The notes: generated by a model from the sequence alone, not told the origin. Numbered from the stretch's first letter, positions 7,805 through 16,783 are shown. The stretch: 64,000 nucleotides of DNA from Roseibium sp. MMSF_3544 (GCF_030732845.1 NZ_JASHKA010000020.1:56217-120216), one strand, 5' to 3'. Numbers and translations are program-made.

Positions 7805-9193
7805 TCATGTCCCGGGCAGCAGTCCTGTGAGATGCCACCAGAAAATCGTCACCGGAAGACCGATCACAAGAACAGCTGCGAACAATGCGAGGCAGACCCT
7901 GGTCAATATTGCAGTTGAAATATCCGCAAGTGACATGGCAACGATCAGCGGAGGCGCCTGGTAAGGCAGTAGTGGACTGGCAATACCGATCATTTGCGTC
8001 ATGGCAACGGTTTCGATCGGAAGGCCGGAGGCCGTTGCGAGCGGTTCGGCAAATGGCACAAGCACCAGCGGGGCGGCTGGCGCCGTCGTCAAGTGAGACA
8101 GAAGCACGGAAAAGCCGAAGATTGCATAAATGTTCCAGACCGGATTGCCGGGAACGAGGGCCATTTTCTCAATCAATGTGTTGGCGAGCGCAACATCCAG
8201 ACCGACGTGACGGGCAAGCGCGCTGACGCAGAAAATGGCGCCGAACAGCAGTGCAGGCGTCAAGTCGATCTTTTCTTTCATTGCCGAGCCGGGCAGCAAG
8301 CCCGTTTTCGGCCAGAGCGCGATCGTGGCGACTGCGAGTGCGATCCATGCCGGTTGGATACCGTGCAGGAAATCCGTCGCCCAGAGCGCAATGGCGATGA
8401 GCAACAGGCCGAGCAGTCGGGCTTGCGGCCCGGTCAGGCTTCCCGTCGAGTGCCGGTCCGGGTCCTGCGGTTCCAGCGGCTCGCTGCTGAACCGCCACAG
8501 AACCAGCAGCAGAACCGCGAAGCGCAGAAGATTGACCGGGAACTGGGCCAGAAAGTACCCGGAATAGGTTGTTTTCAATCCGAAGAGGCTGTCCAGAGCA
8601 CCGAACTGCACAATTGTCGGCAGGTTGGCCGTGTAGATGGCGTAGGTTGGCAGGAGTGTTCCGGCGGCGGCGGTGGCACAAAGGCCCATCGACCCGCGGC
8701 TACCCGGTTTGAGGCCAAGCGAAGCTGCCAGCGAAACGGCAACCGGGATCAGGATCAGCACGCGGGGGATGGTTGAGGGAATGAGAATGCCGAGCAGAAA
8801 CCCGGCCGTTGCCACCACCAGCACCGCTTTGGGGTAGGAAACGCCGGAGAGCGTGAGCATCCGGTTCGAAATCTGGGTTCCGAGACCTGTCGTGATGACC
8901 GCCACGCCCAGGATGATCCCGCCAACCAGAAGCCAGAAGCCGCCGGACTCAAGTCCGGAAAAAACAACCGAAGCCGGTGCGATCGAGACCGACAGGCTCA
9001 GCAGGAACACGAAAAAAGCTGCGACGATGTCCGGAAACACCCTTGTGGCAAAGAGCGCGATCGAAAAGACACCGACGCCGCTGGCCAGCAGCATACCCTG
9101 GTCCTGGCCTTCCGACCGGATGCCGAGCGCAATCAGCACCGCCGCGGCAAGGGCCGCGGCGATCAGCGTCGTGATAGGTAGCGTGAGTCTCAT
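7805..9193 (-). CDS. SLC13/DASS family anion:sodium symporter-like permease
   Basis: A 462-residue integral membrane protein with many hydrophobic helices from the N-terminus onward. Helix-breaking segments such as GILIPSTIPRVLILIPV and GIASPLLPYQAPPLIVAM resemble the SNT/SPT-type substrate sites of the divalent anion:Na+ symporter (CitT/SLC13) group. Members import di- and tricarboxylates or related anions. It is the last gene of the minus-strand alcohol dehydrogenase/aldolase/TRAP operon, starting 9 nt after the quinone oxidoreductase stop. It may be a second route for the TRAP substrate or an exporter of a product. Confidence 0.8.
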   Translation of the reverse strand: MRLTLPITTLIAAALAAAVLIALGIRSEGQDQGMLLASGVGVFSIALFATRVFPDIVAAFFVFLLSLSVSIAPASVVFSGLESGGFWLLVGGIILGVAVITTGLGTQISNRMLTLSGVSYPKAVLVVATAGFLLGILIPSTIPRVLILIPVAVSLAASLGLKPGSRGSMGLCATAAAGTLLPTYAIYTANLPTIVQFGALDSLFGLKTTYSGYFLAQFPVNLLRFAVLLLVLWRFSSEPLEPQDPDRHSTGSLTGPQARLLGLLLIAIALWATDFLHGIQPAWIALAVATIALWPKTGLLPGSAMKEKIDLTPALLFGAIFCVSALARHVGLDVALANTLIEKMALVPGNPVWNIYAIFGFSVLLSHLTTAPAAPLVLVPFAEPLATASGLPIETVAMTQMIGIASPLLPYQAPPLIVAMSLADISTAILTRVCLALFAAVLVIGLPVTIFWWHLTGLLPGT

Positions 9194-9202
9194 CCCCGTG
9201 CC

Positions 9203-10177
9203 TTACGGGAGAATGAGGGACGACCCGGTGGTTGTTCCCGATTCAAGCGCCCGGTGCGCTTCCACCACATCTGAAAGCGGCCATTTCTGATTGATGTTCA
9301 CCGACAGATGCCCGCCCAGGATCATGTCGAAAACCCGCTTGGCGGAATGCTCAAGATCTTCGCGGGGCCCGACGTAGTTCGCGAGCGTCGGACGCGTGAA
9401 ATAGAGCGATCCGGCCTTCTGGAGAAGACTTGGCGGGACGGGCGGTGCCTCGCCGGTGGTTGCACCAAAGGAAACGAACATGCCGTATGTGGCAAGCGAC
9501 TCGATGGAGGTCTCGAATGTCGCCTTGCCGATGCTGTCATAGACCACCGGCACGCCTTTGCCGCCGGTCAGCTCCTTGACGCGTTCAGCAATATTCTCCG
9601 ACGTCCGGTCGATCGCTTCTGCGTATCCAAGCGATTTGATCAACGCGCAGCTTTCGGCACCTGACGTGACGCCGATCATGCGTGCACCGAGATAGTTGCC
9701 CCACTGCCCCGCCAACTGGCCAACACCACCCGAGGCGGCAAAGAAAAGAACATCCTGTCCCGGCTGGACCTTGAAGCAGCGTTCCAGAAGATATTCTGCA
9801 GTCATGCCCTTCATCAGGACTGCCGCGGCGACCTCGTCCGTGACGCCGTCCGGGATCTTGAGGACGCGCGCGGCTGGAGCGTTTCGAACCGTCGCATAAG
9901 CCCCGAGCACGCCGCCATAAACGACCCGGTCACCGAGGCTCAATCCCTCGACCTCTGGGCCGATTGCGGTGATGCGGCCCGCTGCTTCCAGTCCGAGCGG
10001 GCTCGGGATGGCAAGCGGATAGTGGCCTGACCGCTGGTAGACGTCCATGTAGTTCAAGCCGACGGCCGTCTGCTCGATCTGAACCTCCCCCGCGCCCGGC
10101 GGCGGAACCTCGTAAGGCTCCAGTTTCATGACCTCAGGCGCTCCTTGCCCGGTCAACATGATGCGTTGCGCCTGCAT
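9203..10177 (-). CDS. Quinone oxidoreductase (zeta-crystallin-like MDR)
   Basis: A 324-residue zinc-free medium-chain dehydrogenase/reductase. It has the QOR-type MQAQRIMLTGQGAPEVMKLE start, GLNYMDVYQRSGHYP, the nucleotide-binding FFAASGGVGQLAGQWG motif and C-terminal GSSLILP. No zinc-ligand cysteine cluster is present. The family reduces quinones or conjugated enones with NADPH. It lies between the DUF1330 gene and the SLC13-type carrier in a tight minus-strand operon. A role in removing a reactive enone or quinone from the pathway is plausible but inferred. Confidence 0.88.
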   Translation of the reverse strand: MQAQRIMLTGQGAPEVMKLEPYEVPPPGAGEVQIEQTAVGLNYMDVYQRSGHYPLAIPSPLGLEAAGRITAIGPEVEGLSLGDRVVYGGVLGAYATVRNAPAARVLKIPDGVTDEVAAAVLMKGMTAEYLLERCFKVQPGQDVLFFAASGGVGQLAGQWGNYLGARMIGVTSGAESCALIKSLGYAEAIDRTSENIAERVKELTGGKGVPVVYDSIGKATFETSIESLATYGMFVSFGATTGEAPPVPPSLLQKAGSLYFTRPTLANYVGPREDLEHSAKRVFDMILGGHLSVNINQKWPLSDVVEAHRALESGTTTGSSLILP

Positions 10178-10204
10178 GCGCGGTCTCCCTTGCGTTTGGA
10201 TGGA

Positions 10205-10510
10205 TCAGACGGTCGCGTCGCCGGACTCCACGACAACGGTTTGCACTTCACCGGCGCCGTTGGCCCGGCGATAGGCGGCCGCCTGCTCATATTCTTCCGA
10301 CTTGAAGCAATTGACGCCCGCTTCCAGGCTCGGAAACTCGATAACCACGAACCGGTGAAAATGCTCGGGTCCTTCCATGATCTCGTAATCGCCGCCACGG
10401 GCAAGCACCTTGCCGCCATGCTTCTCGATGATGCCGGGGACAAGGTCCGTGTATTTCTTGTATTCGACCGGGTCGTTGATTTTCGCGCGCGCGATCCAGT
10501 AGGCGGGCAT
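10205..10510 (-). CDS. DUF1330 domain-containing protein
   Basis: A 101-residue protein of the DUF1330 family, a small dimeric alpha/beta-barrel fold. The sequence MPAYWIARAKINDPVEYKKYTDLVPGI, GGDYEIMEGPEHFHRFVVIEFPS and YRRANGAGE follows the family pattern. Its biochemical function is not established. It sits directly downstream of the TRAP permease gene (15-nt gap) in the minus-strand operon, so it probably assists metabolism of the imported compound. Confidence 0.85.
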   Translation of the reverse strand: MPAYWIARAKINDPVEYKKYTDLVPGIIEKHGGKVLARGGDYEIMEGPEHFHRFVVIEFPSLEAGVNCFKSEEYEQAAAYRRANGAGEVQTVVVESGDATV

Positions 10511-10525
10511 GCTTTCCTCCGGAAG

Positions 10526-11863
10526 TTACATGAGGGTTTCTGGAAGCCAGTTTGCGATCTGGGGGAAGACGATCAGCAAAACGGCGGCAAACAGCATGAT
10601 CCCCCAATAGGGAATCGAACTGAGAAAGATCTCCTGAACGCCAACCTTCGGGTCCTCGATCGCGGCCTTGACCGTGTAGACAAGTAGTCCAAAGGGCGGC
10701 GTCAGCAAGCCCGCCTCGATCGCAAGAATTCCGATGATCGCAAAACTGAGCCGGTCGAAACCGAATGCGACTGCGATGGGTTCGACGATGGGAACGGTCA
10801 GAAGCATGATCGAGATGCTGTCGATGACCATGCCCAGAATGAACCAGATCAGAAGAATGACGGCGAGCACCTGCCAGGCTTCCAGTCCCGAAGCGAGGAA
10901 ATACTCGCGAATGGCGGTGGTCACCCCGGTCATGGCGAGCGTTCTGGAATAGAGCGCAGCACAAAACAACAGGATCAGGATCGGTGCGGCGGTCTTGCCG
11001 ACCGCATAGACCGCCTGCATGAATTGCGGCCAGGTAAGTCCCTTCGTCAGCGCGAAGAGGAGCGCGAGCGCGGCACCGGCACCGGCACCTTCGGTCGGTG
11101 TGAAGATCCCGAACCAGATACCACCGAGCACGGCCAGAATGATGCCGAAGACACCGACCATGCTGGAAAGCAACTGGCCGAAACTCATCTCCATGCGGTC
11201 GGCTGCCGTCTCCCGCGGTTGGGCTTCGGGACGGTTCTCGCCGACGACTTCAGGGTTCAGGATTGCCGAAACGATGATGTACCCGAGAAACAGGCTTGCC
11301 AGAAGAATGCCCGGCATGACACCTGCAAGAAACAGGCGGCCGATGGATTGCTCGGTCAGGATGCCCCAGACGATCATCAGGACCGAGGGTGGAATGAGCA
11401 TGCCAAGGCAGCTGGAGCCGGCAATCGCACCAAGCGCGAAGCCGCGGCGGTAATTGAACGCCTTCATTTCCGGATAGGCGATCCGCGAAAAGGCGGCTGC
11501 AGATGCTATCGACACGCCAGTGACGAAGGAAAAGACAGTGTTTCCTAGCACCGTCGCAATCGCCAGCCGGCCCGGTAGCCGTTTGATGCCGCGATTGATG
11601 CCGTTATAGATGTCGGTAATTGCACCGGACCGGCCGATGAATTCACCCATCAGCATGAAGAGCGGAATGACGGCAAAGGTGAAATCGCGCAGGGCCTCTG
11701 CGGCGGTCGACGCGACAGTCGCCTCCACGATCCGCATCTTGCCGGTGACGAGGTAGATGCCGAGCGCGCTGGAAAGACCGAGTGCGACGGCGACATGGAC
11801 GCCGAGCAGGACCAGCCCGAGCAGGCCGCCGACGACAAGAAATGCAGTGCCGAAATCAAACAA
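10526..11863 (-). CDS. dctM: TRAP transporter large permease subunit (DctM)
   Basis: A 445-residue DctM-type membrane protein. It starts with the characteristic helix FLVVGGLLGLVLLGVHVAVALG and has conserved regions such as AGSSCLGMLIPPSVLMIVWG, GIFTPTEGAGAGA and GLLTPPFGLLVYTVKA. It forms the sodium-driven channel of a tripartite ATP-independent periplasmic transporter with DctQ (12 nt upstream) and DctP. The complex imports an organic acid or similar solute. The presence of an alcohol dehydrogenase and a DapA-family aldolase in the operon hints at a sugar-acid or hydroxy-acid ligand (inference). Confidence 0.93.
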   Translation of the reverse strand: MFDFGTAFLVVGGLLGLVLLGVHVAVALGLSSALGIYLVTGKMRIVEATVASTAAEALRDFTFAVIPLFMLMGEFIGRSGAITDIYNGINRGIKRLPGRLAIATVLGNTVFSFVTGVSIASAAAFSRIAYPEMKAFNYRRGFALGAIAGSSCLGMLIPPSVLMIVWGILTEQSIGRLFLAGVMPGILLASLFLGYIIVSAILNPEVVGENRPEAQPRETAADRMEMSFGQLLSSMVGVFGIILAVLGGIWFGIFTPTEGAGAGAALALLFALTKGLTWPQFMQAVYAVGKTAAPILILLFCAALYSRTLAMTGVTTAIREYFLASGLEAWQVLAVILLIWFILGMVIDSISIMLLTVPIVEPIAVAFGFDRLSFAIIGILAIEAGLLTPPFGLLVYTVKAAIEDPKVGVQEIFLSSIPYWGIMLFAAVLLIVFPQIANWLPETLM

Positions 11864-11875
11864 GGAAACGCACCC

Positions 11876-12376
11876 TCACCGGAATTTCAGCCGGTCGGAC
11901 AAGCCAAAGGCTTCAATGACGGCCAGCAGGAGATAGTTGAAGGCAGCGAGGCCGCTGCCGAAGATGATCGTGAATCGCGCCGGCCAGACAGGGACGCGCA
12001 GGGCTCCTTCGCCGTCGAATTCGCCATTGGCGAAAGATCGGAGCGCGGGCTTTATCCCCGCCTTCATCAAGAAGAGAAAGAAGGCAGCGCCCAGAAGAAG
12101 TCCGACGATGACGATGATTTTGCGGATTGTCGGGTTGAACGCGTCGATCAGGAAGTCTGCTTGCAGCATCGAGCCGGACCGGACCGCGAAACCCAATTGC
12201 AGGAACACGATCATGACCACCGAGTTGGCAACAATCTCCTTGGTGCCTTGCAGTGGCATGTTGAGCGCCCGGAAAATGATGTCGGCCAGAATGAAGAAAC
12301 AGAGGATGAAGGCCCAGGCGGCGGCCAGGATCATGAGAAGTTTGGTGAGGTGGTCGGTCGCCCGGATCAGGAACAT
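11876..12376 (-). CDS. dctQ: TRAP transporter small permease subunit (DctQ)
   Basis: A 166-residue protein with four predicted hydrophobic helices. It has the DctQ-type segment ILADIIFRALNMPLQGTKEI in its first third. It partners the large permease subunit encoded 12 nt downstream. It is separated from the binding-protein gene by 137 bp containing a strong hairpin, which fits lower expression of the permease than of the binding protein. Confidence 0.88.
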   Translation of the reverse strand: MFLIRATDHLTKLLMILAAAWAFILCFFILADIIFRALNMPLQGTKEIVANSVVMIVFLQLGFAVRSGSMLQADFLIDAFNPTIRKIIVIVGLLLGAAFFLFLMKAGIKPALRSFANGEFDGEGALRVPVWPARFTIIFGSGLAAFNYLLLAVIEAFGLSDRLKFR

Positions 12377-12470
12377 TGGACTTCAGCCGTTTCAGAGATA
12401 TTTCGCGGAAAGACCGCGGTCTCAAGGGCACAGGCTAGTTTGCAGGTCCATGCCCCTTGTCGGGAAAAGA

Positions 12471-12495
12471 TGCTGCAGCCGATAGGGCTGCAGCA
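12471..12495 (-). terminator. Hairpin between dctP and dctQ (attenuator or mRNA stabiliser)
   Basis: A perfect 10-bp stem (TGCTGCAGCC at 12471-12480, GGCTGCAGCA at 12486-12495) with a 5-nt loop lies about 20 nt after the dctP stop. On the minus strand it is followed by TCTTTTC. It is probably a partial terminator that raises dctP mRNA over dctQM mRNA. Confidence 0.6.
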
Positions 12496-12513
12496 CCAGT
12501 TGGCTGCGTTTGA

Positions 12514-13575
12514 TTACTTGATCTCGTAGCGTACGGGCCAGGTGTAGCCACGGTCCTCGGCCTTATCGAGCACCAGGTTGAGAACTTGCTTTGCGGGCAG
12601 GCCTTGACCTTCCAGCTCGTCAGCCATCTGTTGCGGCCAGTCTTTCAGGCTATCTGCCCAGGCTGCACGGACTGCCGGATCAATTTCGGTCACGGTGATC
12701 AGTCCGCGAAGTTCTTCCACCAGCCGGGCGTATTCCTTCTGGTTGACGATACCGGTCTGCTCTTCGTAGTCCGCCGCGACTTCATGAAGGATTTCCTTCA
12801 CGTCGTCCGGAAGCTCGTTGTAGGTGTCCTGGTTGATGGTCAGGCCATGCCAGGTCATCGAACCGAAGCCGATCAGCGTGTAGTAGGGGCCCGGCTCGTA
12901 GAGCTTGAGGTTCACCCAGGCCGACGGGAACATGATCCAGCCTTCATAGACGTTGGTGTTCATTTCCGTGTAGGCCGTTGCCAGGGACGACTGCACCGGA
13001 GATACGCCGGCATATTTCAGCCAGTTCAGGTTAAGACCTGCGCCTGCGATTTTCTGATCCTTTAGGTCGGACAGGTTTTCCCACGCGAACGAAGTTCCGA
13101 GGTTGTAACCTCCGTCCGCGATGCGCGACAGAAGAACCTGATTGAACTTCTGCGGGAAGACATCGGTCAGATAGGGAACTTCAGCGTAGACGTCCTGAGC
13201 GATCTGCAGCGACTGGACCGGATCCATCGTGCCGAATGGCATCATGACCTGGAACGCATGCAGCGGAAGATTGGACGGCTCAAAGCAGTAGCAGAACCCG
13301 CCGATATCGATGATACCGTCCTGGACACCTTCCAAAACCTCGGTCACCTTGACGATCGAGCCGGAATAGCCCTCTACGAAATTGATCGTGTGGTCGGTGC
13401 GCTCTTCAACGCGTCTTTTCAGCTCAGGCTGAAAATAGTCGATCATCAGGCCTGCATAGACCACGCCCGGCGGGTGTCCCGAGCCGATACGCAATGTGAT
13501 TTCTTCGGCCATCGCCGACGTGCTTGCCAGGGCAAGCGATGCAGCCAGTGTGGCACTCGCGAGTGTCTTCTTCAT
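12514..13575 (-). CDS. dctP: TRAP transporter substrate-binding protein (DctP)
   Basis: A 353-residue periplasmic binding protein. A Sec signal peptide (MKKTLASATLAASLALASTSAMA) is probably cleaved after residue 23. The DctP fold follows, with DLKDQKIAGAGLNLNWLKYAG and the QSSLATAYTEMNTNVYEGW segment. The usual carboxylate-binding arginine of the G-x-K-x-R motif is not present at DLKDQKIAGAG. That places the protein in a DctP subgroup whose ligand may be bound differently. It is encoded upstream of dctQ and dctM and 177 bp downstream of the aldolase gene. Confidence 0.9.
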   Translation of the reverse strand: MKKTLASATLAASLALASTSAMAEEITLRIGSGHPPGVVYAGLMIDYFQPELKRRVEERTDHTINFVEGYSGSIVKVTEVLEGVQDGIIDIGGFCYCFEPSNLPLHAFQVMMPFGTMDPVQSLQIAQDVYAEVPYLTDVFPQKFNQVLLSRIADGGYNLGTSFAWENLSDLKDQKIAGAGLNLNWLKYAGVSPVQSSLATAYTEMNTNVYEGWIMFPSAWVNLKLYEPGPYYTLIGFGSMTWHGLTINQDTYNELPDDVKEILHEVAADYEEQTGIVNQKEYARLVEELRGLITVTEIDPAVRAAWADSLKDWPQQMADELEGQGLPAKQVLNLVLDKAEDRGYTWPVRYEIK

Positions 13576-13752
13576 GCTTTCCTCCCGTAGTCAAAATTCC
13601 ATGCACCGATCCATCCGGTGACGCCGGAATCCGGCCTTCTTGAAACGAGCCGGTCTTCCGTTCCTTCATCCGGCGGTCCCGCCGGGTATTTCGCGCCGGG
13701 CATGGTCTTCGAACACCTGCCCCGCAGTAGAAGTTATTGCGTTCCTTCAGCT

Positions 13753-14676
13753 TTATTCCGCAGCGCTGCGGGCAGCCTGAAGTGCGTCTAGATCCGCGCG
13801 AAGCCCGGTCTTCTGCTCCTCGCTAAGCGGAACGAGTGGCGGTGCCATGCGCGTCCAGCTGTCGTCACCTGTCCGCCACGCTTCCATTTGTTTCATGCCC
13901 GCCATCAGCGGATACTTTGCTGCGGTTGCGCGGGCAGCCTTGACGTTTTCAAGAGCCTGACCGCGCGCAGCTCCCTCAGCATTCAAGGCAGTGCGGACCA
14001 GGCCGCCGAAAGCGTTGGTCGAACCGGAGATGATGCCGGCGCACTTCGCCCCCAAAGCGTCAAAGACCATTGCTTCACTGGAAGGGTAAACGTCGAAGTC
14101 CTTGTCGACGCCGCCAGTTGCCTCGACAAACGCTGTCGATTGCGAGAAGTCGCCGCTGGAATCCTTCAGGCCGGCGATCACGGGCCCGAAATCAGCTTTC
14201 AGGCGCGCGACGAGCGTCGGCGAAAGCGGCGTCATCGACATTTGCGGGAAGTGGTAGAGATAGATCCTGAGTGCGTCCGAGTTTACCTTGTCGATAAGGC
14301 GCGCGTAATAAGCGTAGAGACCGTCGTCGCTGGGGTTCTTGTAGTAGAAGGGCGGCAGGACGAGCACGCTTGGAAAGCCTGCTTCAAGCGAGGCCTTTGT
14401 ATAGGCGACCGCATCGGCAGAGGCGCAGGCGCCGGTTCCGAAAATGACCTGGTCGGCCTCAAATCCTGCGGCTGCAAACGCGGCAGGAAGGGCGAGCCGG
14501 TCTGTCGCCGCGACGGAATTTCCTTCTCCGGTTGTTCCGGTGGGCGCGACACCGTCGCAACCGCCCTCACTCACAAGGTGGCGGCAATAGGCAATCAGTT
14601 TGGCGGTGTCCACAGCTCCCTGATCGTCAAAGGGAGTAACGGCAGCAGCGTAAATACCGCGGCGGGCTTTTGACAT
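13753..14676 (-). CDS. Dihydrodipicolinate synthase/N-acetylneuraminate lyase family protein
   Basis: A 307-residue class I aldolase of the DapA/NanA superfamily. Schiff-base Lys171 lies in GLKDSSGD, catalytic Tyr141 in YLYHFPQ, and the TGTTGEG substrate loop at residues 46-52. These enzymes cleave, condense or dehydrate 2-keto acids. Location in a catabolic TRAP operon, 11 nt after a Zn-alcohol dehydrogenase, argues for a 2-keto-3-deoxy acid type reaction rather than lysine synthesis. The exact substrate is not readable. Confidence 0.87.
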   Translation of the reverse strand: MSKARRGIYAAAVTPFDDQGAVDTAKLIAYCRHLVSEGGCDGVAPTGTTGEGNSVAATDRLALPAAFAAAGFEADQVIFGTGACASADAVAYTKASLEAGFPSVLVLPPFYYKNPSDDGLYAYYARLIDKVNSDALRIYLYHFPQMSMTPLSPTLVARLKADFGPVIAGLKDSSGDFSQSTAFVEATGGVDKDFDVYPSSEAMVFDALGAKCAGIISGSTNAFGGLVRTALNAEGAARGQALENVKAARATAAKYPLMAGMKQMEAWRTGDDSWTRMAPPLVPLSEEQKTGLRADLDALQAARSAAE

Positions 14677-14687
14677 GAAACAGCTCC

Positions 14688-15833
14688 TTATTCCGCGGCT
14701 TCTGCTGCGGCGTGTGTGTCTTTCATGGAGACAACGACCTTGATGGCATCGTCGATGCGCTCACGGGCGTATTTCAGCGCCGTCGGCAGGTCTTCCATGG
14801 GAAAGGTGTGTGTGTGGATCTTGGAAGCATCGAAGCGCTTTTCGGCCATGAATGCCATCGCCCTGTGGGTGGCCGATTTTCCTTCGCCGCGGATGCCGTA
14901 GAGATAGATGTTGTTGACGGCCAGATAGCCGAGATCGAACTCGACCGGTTTTTTCGGGAAGGCTGCAAGACAGACCCGGCCGCCCCGGTTGGTCATGTGA
15001 ACCGCCTGGTTGACCGTGGTCTCGCTGCCGGCACAGTCGACGACATAGTCGGCGCCCTTTCCGCCGGTCAGTTCCTTGACCCGGGCGACAACGTCCTCGT
15101 TGCGGGCGTCGATCGTCACGTCGGCGCCCAGTTCCAGTCCGATCCTGTTGCGGTTCTCGCGCGTTCCCACCAGAACGACGGGGGAGGCGCCGAGCGATTT
15201 GGCAACAGCAACTGCAAGCAGACCGATGGGTCCAGGGCCGATCACCACAACACTTTCGCCCGCCACCAGGCCGCCCAGTTCCGTCAGGCCGTACATCGAG
15301 GTGCCTGCCGTCACGACGAGCGTTGCCTCCTCGTCCGGCATGGTGTCCGGCACCTTGATCATGGTGTTGATGTTGTTGATCGCGTACTGGGCAAAACCGC
15401 CATCGGTGGTGAAGCCATTGGCCCGATGACCCTTGTTCTGATCGCCGTAGTTTTTGCCGTAGTTGTGGCACGACGTGTACATGCCCATCCGGCAACGCTT
15501 GCACTGGCCGCATCCGGCATGGATCTCGACCGTGACCCGGTCGCCGATTTCGAACTCGTCAACACCCGGTCCGAGACCGGCGATGGTTCCCATGTACTCA
15601 TGGCCGGGCGTGAAGTTCTTGTTGAAGGGTGGCCCGCCCTGGATCAGGGCCGGCGTTCCGTAGGTCATGATCTCCAGATCGGTCGCGCAAATCGCAACCG
15701 CATCGATACGGACCAGCGCTTCGGCCTTGCCCGGCACGGGAACGTCTTTTTCTACAAGATGCAGCTCGTCGGGATCTCCAAGAACCCAGGCCTTCATCTT
15801 TGACGGAACGGAATTGATTGCCGACGAACTCAC
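14688..15833 (-). CDS. Zinc-dependent alcohol dehydrogenase (MDR family)
   Basis: A 381-residue zinc MDR enzyme. GHEYMG carries the catalytic-zinc region, and structural-zinc cysteines lie in CGQCKRCRMGMYTSC. The Rossmann motif GPGPIGLLA is present. It oxidises a secondary alcohol or polyol with NAD(P)+. The start is GTG 15833, preceded by AGGGAGG at 5 nt spacing; a later ATG (MKAWVLGD) is possible but has no such site. It is the first gene of the minus-strand operon and faces the GntR gene across 260 bp with two repeated operators, so it is probably repressed by that regulator. Confidence 0.88.
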   Translation of the reverse strand: MSSSAINSVPSKMKAWVLGDPDELHLVEKDVPVPGKAEALVRIDAVAICATDLEIMTYGTPALIQGGPPFNKNFTPGHEYMGTIAGLGPGVDEFEIGDRVTVEIHAGCGQCKRCRMGMYTSCHNYGKNYGDQNKGHRANGFTTDGGFAQYAINNINTMIKVPDTMPDEEATLVVTAGTSMYGLTELGGLVAGESVVVIGPGPIGLLAVAVAKSLGASPVVLVGTRENRNRIGLELGADVTIDARNEDVVARVKELTGGKGADYVVDCAGSETTVNQAVHMTNRGGRVCLAAFPKKPVEFDLGYLAVNNIYLYGIRGEGKSATHRAMAFMAEKRFDASKIHTHTFPMEDLPTALKYARERIDDAIKVVVSMKDTHAAAEAAE

Positions 15834-15932
15834 GCGGCCCTCCCTGGCTGTCTGGGCAGGTCACCTTGTCTGGTCAAAAGGATCTTCAGGCGGGTGTTTC
15901 CGGCCCTTTTCACGAGGGTCCTTGGACTCAGA

Positions 15933-15950
15933 TTGGTTAACCAATTTGGT
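15933..15950. promoter_or_regulatory. GntR-type operator, copy 1
   Basis: TTGGTTAACCAATTTGGT consists of two overlapping palindromes: ATTGGTTAACCAAT at 15932-15945, and AACCAA-T-TTGGTT at 15939-15951. It matches copy 2 at 16078-16095 at 16 of 18 positions and lies about 100 bp upstream of the alcohol dehydrogenase start. Confidence 0.7.
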
Positions 15951-16077
15951 TCATTTGATTCATAGTTTCACCATAAAACGGCTCCTGTAAAGAAAAAATC
16001 GATAAAAAAATCCGTACTTGAGTCTTTTTTACGAGTGTGCCTAAACTGAAATAGCTGAAATTTGACCAAAATAGAAA

Positions 16078-16095
16078 TTGGTGAACCAAATTGGT
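16078..16095. promoter_or_regulatory. GntR-type operator, copy 2
   Basis: TTGGTGAACCAAATTGGT again holds overlapping TTGGT-2-ACCAA palindromes. It overlaps the proposed gntR start codons (TTG 16091, GTG 16094), which fits autorepression. It matches copy 1 at 16 of 18 positions. Confidence 0.65.
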
Positions 16096-16783
16096 GTTAG
16101 AGCTGCAGGCCCCATCGATACCCGCCCTTGACCTTTTGAGAGGCTGGCTCAATCAATCCGGCTTGCGTCCCGGCGGCCGCCTGCCCCCCGAACGCGAGCT
16201 GTGCGACACGCTGGGCGTTTCACGGGGCGTCTTGCGCAAGGCTCTGACTGTTCTTGAAGCCGAGGGGGTCGTTCACCGCAAAGTCGGCAAGGGTACTTTC
16301 CTGGGCGATGCCTATGCGATTGCGGGCGCCACCTCGGAAAGCCTCATGTTTCTGGCCGACCGGACGAGCCCGCACGAAGCGATGGTTGCAAGGCTGATTA
16401 TGGAGCCGGAACTCACCGCCCTGGCGGCGGTCCACGCCACGCCGCGCCATCTTGTCCGTCTGCGTGAGCTCACTCAGGAAATGCGCGCGGCAACGTCCTG
16501 GCCGTCTTACGAGGAGCTCGATTTCGCCTTTCACACAGAGATTGCGGAAGCGGCGGGCAATACGCTGCTGAGCGAGCTTCACTGGCTGGTCAACAAGGTC
16601 CGCGTTTCGGTCGTCTGGTCGCGCCTTGATGTGCCTGAAGGTGGCCCGCCGGCGGACTATCATTCCTTCACCGAGCACGAGGCCATCGTGGCAGCGCTGG
16701 AGCGCCGCGATGTGACCGGCGCCAAGAACGCCATGCGTGCACACCTGAAATCCGTCCGGGCGACCTTTCTGCCCGAAGACTGA
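16094..16783 (+). CDS. GntR family (FadR/FCD subfamily) transcriptional regulator
   Basis: A 229-residue regulator. The GntR winged helix (LRPGGRLPPERELCDTLGVSRGVLRKALTVLEAEG, about residues 20-57) is followed by an FCD effector domain with metal/ligand-type residues (FAFHTEIAEAAGN, EHEAIVAALERRD). An in-frame stop at 16082 limits the start to TTG 16091 or GTG 16094. Neither has a ribosome binding site, so the message may be leaderless. It is divergent from the alcohol dehydrogenase/aldolase/TRAP operon and flanked by duplicated TTGGTnAACCAA operators. It is therefore the likely substrate-responsive repressor of that operon and of itself. Confidence 0.85.
   Translation: MLELQAPSIPALDLLRGWLNQSGLRPGGRLPPERELCDTLGVSRGVLRKALTVLEAEGVVHRKVGKGTFLGDAYAIAGATSESLMFLADRTSPHEAMVARLIMEPELTALAAVHATPRHLVRLRELTQEMRAATSWPSYEELDFAFHTEIAEAAGNTLLSELHWLVNKVRVSVVWSRLDVPEGGPPADYHSFTEHEAIVAALERRDVTGAKNAMRAHLKSVRATFLPED

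Noticed and set aside
9203..10177. Alcohol dehydrogenase with zinc
   Set aside because: No zinc-ligand cysteine cluster; it is of the zeta-crystallin quinone oxidoreductase type.
13753..14676. Lysine-pathway dihydrodipicolinate synthase
   Set aside because: The operon is a catabolic TRAP/alcohol dehydrogenase set. The family fold alone does not justify DapA.
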